The notes below the pieces were generated by a model, which was not told the DNA's origin, made no database searches, and worked only from the letters and a program-made list of their open reading frames with translations. This document shows, piece by piece, positions 50,147-58,414 of a DNA stretch of 64,000 bases (position 1 is its first letter; each line of letters opens with the position of its first letter). Both the position numbers and the translations under genes were made by a program. Source of the DNA: Ectopseudomonas chengduensis (GTDB taxonomy: Bacteria > Pseudomonadota > Gammaproteobacteria > Pseudomonadales > Pseudomonadaceae); NCBI RefSeq assembly GCF_015712065.1, contig NZ_JACFYZ010000005.1, positions 1 to 64,000 on the forward strand, read 5' to 3'.

Positions 50147-51712
50147 ATGAATGCCAGCAGCAGAAAGCGCGAGCCGATCTCCACCGGATCGGAGTGGACC
50201 TTCGACCTGATCCGCCAGTACGACAAGGAAATCGCCCGCATTGCCGAGCGCTATGCGCTGGACACCTACCCCAACCAGATCGAGGTGATCACTGCCGAGC
50301 AGATGATGGATGCCTACGCCTCGGTGGGCATGCCGCTTGGCTACCACCACTGGTCATACGGCAAGCACTTCCTTTCCACCGAAAAAGGCTACAAGCGCGG
50401 GCAGATGGGCCTGGCCTACGAGATCGTGATCAACTCCGACCCTTGCATCGCCTACCTGATGGAGGAAAACACCATCTGCATGCAGGCACTGGTGATTGCC
50501 CACGCGTGCTACGGCCACAACAGTTTCTTCAAGGGCAACTACCTGTTCCGTACCTGGACGGACGCCAGCTCGATCATCGATTACCTGGTGTTCGCCAAGC
50601 AGTACATCATGCAGTGCGAGGAGCGCTACGGCATCGATGCCGTGGAGGAGTTGCTCGACTCCTGCCACGCGCTGATGAATTACGGCGTCGACCGTTACAA
50701 ACGCCCCTACCCCATCTCCGCCGAGGAGGAGCGTCGGCGCCAGAAGGAACGCGAGGAACACCTGCAGAAGCAGATCAACGACCTGTGGCGCACCATTCCC
50801 AGGAATGCAGGCAAGGGCAGCGAAAAGGACAGCAAGCGCTTTCCCGCCGAACCGCAGGAAAACATCCTCTATTTTCTGGAAAAACACGCGCCCTTGCTGG
50901 AGCCCTGGCAGCGCGAAGTGATTCGCATCGTGCGCAAGATCGCCCAGTACTTCTACCCGCAGCGCCAGACTCAGGTGATGAACGAAGGCTGGGCGACCTT
51001 CTGGCACTACACCCTGATGAACGATCTGTACGACGAAGGCCTGGTCACCGACGGCTTCATGATGGAGTTCCTGCAGTCGCACACCAGCGTGGTCTACCAG
51101 CCGCCGTTCGACAGCCCCTACTACAGCGGTATCAATCCCTACGCCCTGGGTTTTGCCATGTACCGCGACATCCGCCGTATCTGCGAAAACCCCACCGAAG
51201 AGGACAAACGCTGGTTCCCGGATATCGCCGGCAGCGACTGGCTGACCACGCTCAAGTTCGCCATGAATAGCTTCAAGGACGAGAGCTTCATCCTGCAGTT
51301 CCTCTCGCCCAAGGTGATTCGCGACTTCAAGCTGTTCGGTATTCTCGACGACGACCAGAAGGACGAACTGCTGGTGCCGGCCATTCATGACGAACCGGGT
51401 TACCGCACCATCCGCGAACTACTCGCCGCGCAGTACAACCTGGGCAACCGCGAACCCAACGTGCAGATCTGGAACATCGACCGCCGCGGCGACCGCTCGC
51501 TGACCCTGCGCCATCAGCAGCACGACCGCAAACCGCTGGGCGACTCCACAGGCGAAGTGCTCAAGCATCTGCACCGGCTGTGGGGCTTCGACATTCACCT
51601 GGAGGTCTGCCAGGGCGACCAGTTGATCACCACCCAGCATGTACCACCACGCGGCAGCTCGGAGAACGACAGCGAATACCCGAGGCTGGACCTGATCATT
51701 CCGCCGATTTGA
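50147..51712 (+). CDS. ycgB: SpoVR/YcgB family protein
   Basis: 521 residues. The N-terminal two-thirds have the SpoVR signature, including HHWSYGKHF, and EGWATFWHY. In Bacillus the relative acts in spore-cortex formation; in gamma-proteobacteria it is stress-related and uncharacterised. Close spacing to yeaH (10 bases) supports an operon prkA-yeaH-ycgB. Confidence 0.94.
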   Translation: MNASSRKREPISTGSEWTFDLIRQYDKEIARIAERYALDTYPNQIEVITAEQMMDAYASVGMPLGYHHWSYGKHFLSTEKGYKRGQMGLAYEIVINSDPCIAYLMEENTICMQALVIAHACYGHNSFFKGNYLFRTWTDASSIIDYLVFAKQYIMQCEERYGIDAVEELLDSCHALMNYGVDRYKRPYPISAEEERRRQKEREEHLQKQINDLWRTIPRNAGKGSEKDSKRFPAEPQENILYFLEKHAPLLEPWQREVIRIVRKIAQYFYPQRQTQVMNEGWATFWHYTLMNDLYDEGLVTDGFMMEFLQSHTSVVYQPPFDSPYYSGINPYALGFAMYRDIRRICENPTEEDKRWFPDIAGSDWLTTLKFAMNSFKDESFILQFLSPKVIRDFKLFGILDDDQKDELLVPAIHDEPGYRTIRELLAAQYNLGNREPNVQIWNIDRRGDRSLTLRHQQHDRKPLGDSTGEVLKHLHRLWGFDIHLEVCQGDQLITTQHVPPRGSSENDSEYPRLDLIIPPI

Positions 51713-51769
51713 TCGCCTGCGCGCTCGACACGTTCTTCGGTATCCTCTGCGCTCAGTGGAGGAACATAC

Positions 51770-52990
51770 ATGCAGATCTACAAAGTCGGCGGTGCCGTGC
51801 GCGATCGCCTGCTTGGCCGCCCCGTCAGTGAAGTGGACTGGGTCGTGGTCGGCGCCAGCGCCGAGCAGATGCTCGAACTCGGCTACCGCCCGGTGGGCGC
51901 CGACTTTCCGGTGTTCCTGCACCCGCAAACGGGCGAGGAATATGCTCTGGCCCGCACCGAGCGCAAGAGCGGGCGCGGCTATGGCGGTTTCACCTTCCAC
52001 GCCAGCCCCGACGTCACCCTGGAACAGGACCTGATCCGCCGCGACCTCACCGTCAATGCCATGGCCGAGGACGACCAGGGTAACCTGATCGATCCCTATA
52101 ACGGCCAGCAAGATCTTGCAGCCCGCATCCTGCGCCACGTTTCCCCGGCATTCGCCGAAGATCCGCTGCGCGTGCTGCGCGTGGCCCGCTTCGCCGCGCG
52201 CTATGCGCCACTCGGCTTCAGCGTCGCACCAGAAACCCTGGCGCTGATGCGTCAGTTGGCAGAGTCAGGCGAACTGGCCCACCTCACCGCCGAACGCAGC
52301 TGGAAGGAAATCTCCCGCGCCCTGATGGAGCCGCGCCCGGACGTGTTCGTCCAAGTGCTGCGCGACTGTGGCGCGCTGGCCGCCCTGCTGCCGGAAGTGG
52401 ACGATCTGTTCGGTGTGCCACAACCGCAGGCACACCATCCGGAAATCGATACCGGCGAGCATGTGCTCAGCGTGCTGCGCCAGTGTGCGGAGCACGACCA
52501 GCCGCTGAACGTGCGCTGGGCCAGCTTGCTGCATGACGTCGGTAAAGGCCTGACGCCCGAGGATCAGTGGCCGCGGCATATCGCTCACGAGCAAAAGGGC
52601 CTGCGCCTGATCCAGGCGATCAACGAACGCTGCAAAGCGCCCCGTGACTGCGCCGAACTGGCAATGCTGGTCGGTGAGTTTCATACCCATGGCCACCGCG
52701 CGCTGGAGCTGCGCCCCTCGACGCTACTGGAACTGCTGCAACGCTTCGACGTGTTCCGCCGCCCGCAGCGCTTCGCCGAATTCGTTGCCGCCTGCGAGAT
52801 GGATGCACGTGGTCGCCTGGGCCTGGAGCAACGCGAATACCCACAGGGCGCCTACCTGCTGGGCGCCGCCGAGGCAGCACGGCAGGTACCGGTCAAACCG
52901 TTGCTGGAGAAGGGATTCAAGGGTGCAGAGCTGGGCGAGGCGCTCAACCGCGAGCGTCTGCAGGCGCTCAAGGCCTACAAGGACCAATAG
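51770..52990 (+). CDS. cca: Multifunctional CCA-adding tRNA nucleotidyltransferase
   Basis: 406 residues. Adds or repairs the 3'-CCA of tRNAs. Nucleotidyltransferase motif [11 protein letters not shown] (7-17) and DW about 10 residues on (28-29) with [19 protein letters not shown]; and a C-terminal HD phosphohydrolase domain with LLHDVGKG, which gives phosphatase and phosphodiesterase activity as in E. coli. It has its own start 57 bases after ycgB. Two repeat families fill the gap to the convergent folK. Confidence 0.96.
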   Translation: MQIYKVGGAVRDRLLGRPVSEVDWVVVGASAEQMLELGYRPVGADFPVFLHPQTGEEYALARTERKSGRGYGGFTFHASPDVTLEQDLIRRDLTVNAMAEDDQGNLIDPYNGQQDLAARILRHVSPAFAEDPLRVLRVARFAARYAPLGFSVAPETLALMRQLAESGELAHLTAERSWKEISRALMEPRPDVFVQVLRDCGALAALLPEVDDLFGVPQPQAHHPEIDTGEHVLSVLRQCAEHDQPLNVRWASLLHDVGKGLTPEDQWPRHIAHEQKGLRLIQAINERCKAPRDCAELAMLVGEFHTHGHRALELRPSTLLELLQRFDVFRRPQRFAEFVAACEMDARGRLGLEQREYPQGAYLLGAAEAARQVPVKPLLEKGFKGAELGEALNRERLQALKAYKDQ

Positions 52991-52994
52991 CCTT

Positions 52995-53084
52995 GTAGGA
53001 GCCGCGCCCCGCGGCGAATTGTGGCCAAGCCGCAAATCTTTCTGAACGGCCACAATCGCTTTCGCCCCGGGGCGGGGCTCCTAC
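52995..53084. repeat. Inverted repeat of a REP-variant (GTAGGAGC type)
   Basis: Both ends begin GTAGGAGC. The left arm continues CGCGCCCCGCGGCG and the right arm on the other strand continues CCCGCCCCGGGGCG. GTGGCC/GGCCAC boxes face each other inside. It is a larger, GC-rich relative of the REP seen elsewhere in the window, 4 bases after the cca stop. Confidence 0.75.
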
Positions 53085-53115
53085 ACCGATACGCGCGATC
53101 AAACAGAAATCAGCC

Positions 53116-53175
53116 GTAGCCCGGATGCAATCCGGGGCAATTCTGAGGCCGCCACCCGGATTGCATCCGGGCTAC
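53116..53175. repeat. Inverted repeat, TAGCCCGGATGCAATCCGG type
   Basis: GTAGCCCGGATGCAATCCGG (53116-53135) faces a copy at 53155-53175 ending ATCCGGGCTAC, with about 20 bases between. This is a second, unrelated repeat family. Its right arm supplies the stop codon of folK (TAG at 53172-53174, minus strand). Confidence 0.85.
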
Positions 53176-53705
53176 GCAGGGCGCGTCTGCAGCAACTCTA
53201 CCGGCGTCAGCTCGGTGCCACGCCACTGGAAAGCCGCCGGCCATAACTGCTGATCGATCTGCGCCGAGGCCCACAGCTCGGCGAACGAGCGGCCAACAAC
53301 CGGGTGCTGCAACTGCGGCGCCAACAGCGCCAGCGGCCAGAGCACGAAGGCGTTCTTGAGAATTTCCGCGCGCGGCAGGATCAGGCCGTTGAAGTTGCCG
53401 ACCTGTTCGCCATACAGCAGCACGTCGATGTCCAGCGGCAAACCCTTGCGCTCCGGCGCGTAGCGGCCATTGTCGGCTTCGATGAATTTCAGCCGGCGGT
53501 CCAACTCCAGAAGCGGCAGTTCAGTCTCACCCACCACCACCAGATTGAAGAAGTTGCCGCTCTTGATGCCCACCGCATGGCTCTCGAACACCGGCGAGCA
53601 GCGCATGTCGCTGAGCAGCCCCGCCAACGCATCGAGACCTGCGGTGAGGTGAGCCTCGCGCTCGACATTGCTGCCGAGGCCGAGAAAGACCCGAGTCAGA
53701 GGCAT
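53172..53705 (-). CDS. folK: 6-hydroxymethyl-7,8-dihydropterin pyrophosphokinase
   Basis: 177 residues; transfers pyrophosphate from ATP in folate synthesis. Motifs FLGLGSNV at the N terminus, GLPLDIDVLLYGE with the metal-binding Asp pair, and FVLWPLALLAP. Its ATG overlaps folB by 10 bases. Its TAG stop lies in a dispersed repeat, so the last few residues may have been altered by the repeat insertion. Confidence 0.93.
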   Translation of the reverse strand: MPLTRVFLGLGSNVEREAHLTAGLDALAGLLSDMRCSPVFESHAVGIKSGNFFNLVVVGETELPLLELDRRLKFIEADNGRYAPERKGLPLDIDVLLYGEQVGNFNGLILPRAEILKNAFVLWPLALLAPQLQHPVVGRSFAELWASAQIDQQLWPAAFQWRGTELTPVELLQTRPA

Positions 53706-54052
53706 CCGCGCTCGATCTCCACGCCCACGCCACCGCGAGCGGCTGGCACCGCGCCGGGCTTGGTCAGCTTCAGGCGCATCCAGGGAATGTTGAACTCTTC
53801 CATCAGGGTCTGCACCAGCCGTTCGGCGAAGGTTTCGACCAGGATGAACTGCGATTCGGCCGCGAAGGCCTGAATGCGCGTGGACACGCTGGCGTAGTCG
53901 AGCGCCAGGTTGAGGTCATCACCGGCGGCGGCTGGGCGGTTGTCCCAGGCCATCTGCAGGTCCAGGCGCAGGCACTGGCGAATCTCGCGCTCCCAATCGT
54001 AGGCGCCGATCACCGTGTCGACTTCCAGCCCCTCGATAAATACTCTGTCCAC
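53696..54052 (-). CDS. folB: Dihydroneopterin aldolase
   Basis: 118-residue aldolase that makes 6-hydroxymethyl-dihydropterin in folate synthesis, the step before FolK. A GTG start at 54052 gives MDRVFIEGLEVDTVIGAYD, preceded by GGAGAG. The catalytic Glu is in GAYDWERE, with the Lys near the C terminus in RLKLTKPG. It is followed by folK with 10-base overlap and is divergent from plsY. Confidence 0.93.
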   Translation of the reverse strand: MDRVFIEGLEVDTVIGAYDWEREIRQCLRLDLQMAWDNRPAAAGDDLNLALDYASVSTRIQAFAAESQFILVETFAERLVQTLMEEFNIPWMRLKLTKPGAVPAARGGVGVEIERGCL

Positions 54053-54127
54053 CCGCACTCTCCGCGCCACGACAAGGGCGCCGCACCTCGTTAGAATCGG
54101 GCCACCCCATGCCCTGGAATGGCCACC

Positions 54128-54697
54128 ATGTTCTGGCTTCTGGCAATCCTTGCCTACCTGCTCGGTTCGCTGTCCTTCGCCATCCTGCTCAGCCGACTTG
54201 CAGGCGGTCCAGACCCGCGCGCCAGCGGCTCGGGCAACCCCGGCGCCACCAACATGCTGCGTGTGGCCGGCAAGAGGCTCGCCGTGATGACGCTGATCGG
54301 CGACCTGCTCAAGGGCCTGCTACCGATCCTGATCGCCAAGCTGTTCGGCCTCAGCCTGCACCAGCAGGCCTGGATCGGCCTGGCGGCCGTCGTCGGCCAT
54401 CTTTACCCGCTGTACTTCCGCTTTCGAGGCGGCAAGGGCGTGGCCACTGCCGCCGGCATGCTGCTCGGCCTCTACCCACCGGCCGCATTGCTCGCCCTGG
54501 CGGCCTGGGCCCTGGTATTTCTGCTGACCCGCATCAGCTCGCTGGCCTCACTGATCGCCACACCGCTGACACTGCCGCTGCTGGCCTGGCAGCAACCGGC
54601 GGCCTTGCTGCCCGCCTGCGTATTGACCGGACTGATCGTCTGGCGTCACCGCAGCAATCTGCGTGATCTGTTCGCCGGCCGCGAGCGGCGCTTTTAA
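54128..54697 (+). CDS. plsY: Glycerol-3-phosphate acyltransferase PlsY
   Basis: 189-residue inner-membrane acyltransferase with about five helices. Conserved motifs [23 protein letters not shown] and VWRHRSNL are the acyl-phosphate and G3P-binding loops. The ATG at 54128 gives the P. aeruginosa-like N terminus; an ATG three codons upstream (54119) is an alternative. It is divergent from folB and convergent with tsaD. Confidence 0.93.
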   Translation: MFWLLAILAYLLGSLSFAILLSRLAGGPDPRASGSGNPGATNMLRVAGKRLAVMTLIGDLLKGLLPILIAKLFGLSLHQQAWIGLAAVVGHLYPLYFRFRGGKGVATAAGMLLGLYPPAALLALAAWALVFLLTRISSLASLIATPLTLPLLAWQQPAALLPACVLTGLIVWRHRSNLRDLFAGRERRF

Positions 54698-54717
54698 ACA
54701 ACCGATCGGACCGCAAA

Positions 54718-54739
54718 TCGCGGCTGAAGCCGCTCCTAC
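54718..54739 (-). repeat. Single REP element
   Basis: A 22-base REP core with GCGGCTGAAGCCGC lies between the convergent plsY and tsaD genes. It is the same family as the pair near 32.1 kb, here as a single copy. Confidence 0.8.
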
Positions 54740-54753
54740 AGAGCCTGGACTCG

Positions 54754-55779
54754 TTAAATCGCCGGCAGCGACTCCATCGGCCAACGCGCCTGCACCTTGA
54801 TCGCCAGATCCTCATGCTGCCCGGCCAGCAAGCGCTGGCACCCGGCGTAGGCGATCATCGCGCCGTTGTCGGTGCAGAAACGTGGCCGCGCGTAGAACAC
54901 CTTGCCCTTCATCTCACCCAGCATGCGCTCCAGGTGCTCACGCAACGCCTTGTTGGCACTCACGCCACCAGCGATGACCAGGCTGTTCAGCCCGCTCTGC
55001 TTGAGCGCGCGCTTGCACTTGATGGTCAGAGTCTCGACCACCGCCTGCTGGAAGGCCAGCGCGATGTCGCGCCGGGCTTGGTCGAGGTCGTCACCGCTGT
55101 CGCGGCATTGCTGCCAGGTATTGAGCGCAAAGGTCTTGAGGCCGCTGAAACTGAAATCCAACCCCGGGCGATCGGTCATCGGCCGCGGGAAGACGAAGCG
55201 CCCCGGCGTGCCCTGCTCGGCCAGCTTGGCGATTTCCGGGCCGCCCGGATAATTCAGGCCCATCAGCTTGGCGGTCTTGTCGAAAGCTTCACCGGCAGCG
55301 TCGTCCAGCGACTCGCCCAGCAACTGGTACTGACCGATGCCATCGACTCGCACCAACTGGGTGTGGCCGCCGGACACCAACAAGGCGACGAACGGAAAGG
55401 CTGGCGGCTGCTCTTCCAGCATCGGTGCCAGCAAATGACCTTCCATATGGTGCACGCCGACGGCCGGCACCCCCCAGGCAAAGGCCAGCGCCTGCGCGCA
55501 GGAGGCACCGACCAGCAGCGCGCCGACCAGGCCGGGGCCTGCCGTGTAGGCCAGGGCGTCGATATCGCTGGCCTGCTTGCCCGCCTCATCCAGCACCTGG
55601 CGGATCAACGGCAGCATGCGCTTGACGTGATCGCGCGAGGCCAACTCCGGCACGACGCCGCCGTAGACGCGATGCAGGTCGATCTGGCTGAACAGGGCGT
55701 CGGCCAGCAGGCCGCGCTCACTGTCATAGAGCGCGACGCCGGTTTCATCGCAGGAGGTTTCCAATCCCAGTACGAGCAT
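54754..55779 (-). CDS. tsaD: tRNA threonylcarbamoyltransferase subunit TsaD
   Basis: 341-residue ASKHA-fold protein of the t6A tRNA modification complex (TsaB/D/E). Iron-binding histidines H111 and H115 are in HHMEGHL, and the nucleotide motif is LVSGGHTQL. The start at 55779 ([13 protein letters not shown]) matches the family. It is divergent from rpsU, with a 204-base intergenic region. Confidence 0.96.
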   Translation of the reverse strand: MLVLGLETSCDETGVALYDSERGLLADALFSQIDLHRVYGGVVPELASRDHVKRMLPLIRQVLDEAGKQASDIDALAYTAGPGLVGALLVGASCAQALAFAWGVPAVGVHHMEGHLLAPMLEEQPPAFPFVALLVSGGHTQLVRVDGIGQYQLLGESLDDAAGEAFDKTAKLMGLNYPGGPEIAKLAEQGTPGRFVFPRPMTDRPGLDFSFSGLKTFALNTWQQCRDSGDDLDQARRDIALAFQQAVVETLTIKCKRALKQSGLNSLVIAGGVSANKALREHLERMLGEMKGKVFYARPRFCTDNGAMIAYAGCQRLLAGQHEDLAIKVQARWPMESLPAI

Positions 55780-55870
55780 GGAGCTTGAGCCTTGATTTGC
55801 CGCGTGGAACAAAGGCGCGCATGATAAGCGCCGCCCGGCGGAGCGGCCAGCGCTTTTCGATCAGAGGCCT

Positions 55871-55899
55871 TTGCATTCCTCGGCTCGAGGGGGTAACAT
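55871..55899 (+). promoter_or_regulatory. Putative sigma70 promoter of rpsU
   Basis: TTGCAT (55871-55876), 17-base spacer, TAACAT (55894-55899). It lies 84 bases before the rpsU ATG, in the region divergent from tsaD. Confidence 0.4.
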
Positions 55900-55983
55900 C
55901 CGCAACCCTTAAAAACCGACGCAACCTGAGCCATTTGCCGGGAGCGCGTCGAACACCGGTAATTAAACGAAGGTACGACCTGG

Positions 55984-56199
55984 ATGCCAGCCGTCAAAGT
56001 TAAAGAGAACGAACCCTTCGACGTAGCCCTGCGTCGTTTCAAGCGCTCCTGCGAAAAAGCCGGCGTACTGGCTGAAGTCCGTAGCCGCGAATTCTACGAA
56101 AAGCCGACCGCTGAGCGTAAGCGCAAAGCCGCTGCCGCTGTTAAGCGTCACGCCAAGAAAGTGCAGCGCGAGCAGCGTCGCAGCGTTCGCCTGTACTAA
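55984..56199 (+). CDS. rpsU: 30S ribosomal protein S21
   Basis: 71-residue basic protein of the small subunit; [21 protein letters not shown] at the start and a Lys/Arg-rich C terminus. First gene of the macromolecular-synthesis operon rpsU-dnaG-rpoD, which links translation, replication and transcription initiation. Followed by terminator hairpins that likely let S21 be made in excess. Confidence 0.98.
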   Translation: MPAVKVKENEPFDVALRRFKRSCEKAGVLAEVRSREFYEKPTAERKRKAAAAVKRHAKKVQREQRRSVRLY

Positions 56200-56219
56200 T
56201 ACCGTACACGCAACGCTCG

Positions 56220-56243
56220 AATGCCCGGCCCTGGCCGGGCATT
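56220..56243 (+). terminator. First hairpin between rpsU and dnaG
   Basis: AATGCCCGGCC / GGCCGGGCATT, a perfect 11-bp stem with a 2-base loop, without a U tract. It precedes a second, stronger terminator. Confidence 0.5.
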
Positions 56244-56254
56244 GCATTTGAAAG

Positions 56255-56297
56255 ACTCCGCCTCGCACCTTAGCGAGTGAGCGGAGTTTTTGCTTTT
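56255..56297 (+). terminator. Attenuating terminator between rpsU and dnaG
   Basis: ACTCCGC (56255-56261) pairs with GCGGAGT (56281-56287), and an inner CTCGC/GCGAG pair extends the stem; the tail is TTTTTGCTTTT. An attenuator at this position is well known in E. coli, where it makes rpsU more abundant than dnaG and rpoD. Confidence 0.8.
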
Positions 56298-56346
56298 CTA
56301 CCCATCCGTTGTCCCGCGCTTGCGCCGGGCAGTATGCTGAGCGCCT

Positions 56347-58347
56347 ATGGCCGGCCTGATCCCACAATCCTTCATCGATGACCTGCTCAACCGCACCGAC
56401 ATCGTCGATGTGGTGAGTTCGCGCATCCAGCTGAAGAAGACCGGCAAGAACTACAGCGCCTGCTGCCCATTCCACAAGGAAAAGACCCCCTCCTTCACCG
56501 TCAGCCCGGACAAGCAGTTCTACTACTGCTTCGGCTGCGGCGCCGGCGGCAACGCCCTCGGCTTCGTCATGGACCACGATCAACTGGAATTCCCCCAGGC
56601 GATCGAGGAGCTGGCCAAACGCGCCGGCATGGACGTGCCGCGCGAGGAAAGCGGCCGCGGACACAAACCCAGACAGCCGGTCGACTCACCGCTCTACCCG
56701 CTGCTCAATGCCGCCGCCGAGCACTATCGCCAGGCGCTGAAAAGCCATCCGCAGCGCAAGTACGCGGTGGACTACCTCAAGGGCCGCGGCCTGACCGGCG
56801 AAATCGCCCGTGACTTCGGCATCGGCTTCGCCCCGCCCGGCTGGGACAACCTGCTCAAGCAACTGGGCGCCGACGCCCTGCAGCAGAAGGTCATGATCGA
56901 CGCCGGTCTGCTGATCGAGAACGCCGAGAACGGCAGGCGCTACGACCGCTTCCGCGACCGCATCATGTTCCCCATCCGCGACAGCCGCGGCCGGGTGATC
57001 GCCTTCGGCGGCCGGGTGCTGGGTGACGACAAGCCCAAGTACCTCAACTCGCCGGAAACCCCGGTGTTCCACAAGGGCCAGGAGCTCTACGGCCTCTACG
57101 AGGCGCGCAAGCACAACCGCGATCTCGACGAGATCATGGTGGTCGAAGGCTACATGGACGTCATCGCCCTGGCCCAGCTAGGCCTGCGCAATGCCGTGGC
57201 GACCCTGGGCACGGCCACCAGCGAAGAGCACCTCAAGCGCCTGTTCCGCATCGTGCCCAGCGTGTTGTTCTGCTTCGACGGCGATGCTGCCGGGCGCAAC
57301 GCCGCCTGGCGCGCCCTGGAGTCCACCCTGTCGAGCCTGCAGGACGGTCGCCGCGCACGCTTTCTGTTCCTGCCCGACGGCGAAGACCCGGACACCCTGG
57401 TGCGCGCCGAGGGCACCGACGCCTTTCGCGCACGCATCAACCAGCACGCGCAACCGCTGGCCGACTACTTCTTCCAGCAGCTGTGCGAAGAAGCCGACCC
57501 GCGCTCACTGGAAGGCAAGGCACACCTGGTGACCCTGGCCGCGCCGTTGATCGACAAGATCCCCGGCAACAACCTGCGCGCCCTGATGCGTCAGCGCCTG
57601 AGCGAGATCACCGGCCTTTCCGGTGAAGCACTGAGCCAGGTCGCCAGTGCACCGCGCAGTCACACGCCAAGCACCACCAGCCAGGTGCCCAGCAGCGATT
57701 ACCCGGATTACGGCGACATCCCCGACAGCGCCTACTACGACAACCTGCCGGACGTCGGCGGTTACGAGCAGCCCGCACCGCCCCAGCAGCACTACGAGCG
57801 CAGCAACGAAGGCGGTAAGGGCAGTTGGAAAAAAGATGGCGGCGGCAAGTGGAACAAGAAGGGCAAGGGCGATTTCGCCCCACGTGCCCCGCGCACTGCC
57901 GTGAGCGTCGAATCACCGCACCTGATCGCCCTGCGCACGTTGCTGCACCATCCGCACCTGGCGCAGAAGGTCGAAGATGTCAGCCATTTCGCCGACGAAG
58001 ACGACACCTACGCTCAGCTTCTCGTGGCCTTGGTCGGTGCCCTGCAGAAAACGCCCAACCTGCGTTCGCTGCAACTGATCGCCCGCTGGCACGGCACCGA
58101 ACAAGGTCGCCTGCTGCGGGCGCTGGCGGAGAAGGAATGGCTGATTCAGGGTGACAACCTTGAACAGCAGTTTTTCGACACCATTACTACACTTGCAAAT
58201 AGTCAATCGCAGAGGCGGCGTGAAAAGGCGCTCCGCAGCATCATTCATAAAAGCCCCAGCGAGCTCACAGACGAGGAAAAGACATTGCTCAGAGAGCACT
58301 ACAGCCTCACCTCCTCATCGAGCAGCAAGTCCCCAACTGGCGCCTAA
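56347..58347 (+). CDS. dnaG: DNA primase
   Basis: 666 residues; makes RNA primers at the replication fork. Zinc-binding domain with C40, H43, C61 and C64 (CCPFHKEK, CFGCG), a TOPRIM catalytic domain with VVEGYMDVIAL and CFDGDAAG, and a C-terminal helicase-binding domain. A low-complexity linker rich in Pro, Ser and Gly/Lys lies near residues 430-530, where lengths vary between species. Located between rpsU and rpoD. Confidence 0.97.
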   Translation: MAGLIPQSFIDDLLNRTDIVDVVSSRIQLKKTGKNYSACCPFHKEKTPSFTVSPDKQFYYCFGCGAGGNALGFVMDHDQLEFPQAIEELAKRAGMDVPREESGRGHKPRQPVDSPLYPLLNAAAEHYRQALKSHPQRKYAVDYLKGRGLTGEIARDFGIGFAPPGWDNLLKQLGADALQQKVMIDAGLLIENAENGRRYDRFRDRIMFPIRDSRGRVIAFGGRVLGDDKPKYLNSPETPVFHKGQELYGLYEARKHNRDLDEIMVVEGYMDVIALAQLGLRNAVATLGTATSEEHLKRLFRIVPSVLFCFDGDAAGRNAAWRALESTLSSLQDGRRARFLFLPDGEDPDTLVRAEGTDAFRARINQHAQPLADYFFQQLCEEADPRSLEGKAHLVTLAAPLIDKIPGNNLRALMRQRLSEITGLSGEALSQVASAPRSHTPSTTSQVPSSDYPDYGDIPDSAYYDNLPDVGGYEQPAPPQQHYERSNEGGKGSWKKDGGGKWNKKGKGDFAPRAPRTAVSVESPHLIALRTLLHHPHLAQKVEDVSHFADEDDTYAQLLVALVGALQKTPNLRSLQLIARWHGTEQGRLLRALAEKEWLIQGDNLEQQFFDTITTLANSQSQRRREKALRSIIHKSPSELTDEEKTLLREHYSLTSSSSSKSPTGA

Positions 58348-58355
58348 AGCCAAAA

Positions 58356-58382
58356 CCGAGGTATAATCCTCGGCTTGTTTTC
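58356..58382 (+). terminator. Hairpin between dnaG and rpoD with a TATAAT loop
   Basis: CCGAGG / CCTCGG, a 6-bp stem, with TATAAT exactly as the loop, then CTTGTTTTC. It could be a weak terminator, an rpoD promoter -10 element, or both. No good -35 box 17 bases upstream is seen. Confidence 0.6.
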
Positions 58383-58414
58383 AGCCCGCCAAGACCTTCA
58401 GTGGATAGGGTGTT

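Noticed and set aside
52995..53175. Possible CRISPR or small-RNA locus
   Set aside because: Only two inverted copies of each of two different repeats and no regular spacers, so dispersed REP-type elements explain it better.
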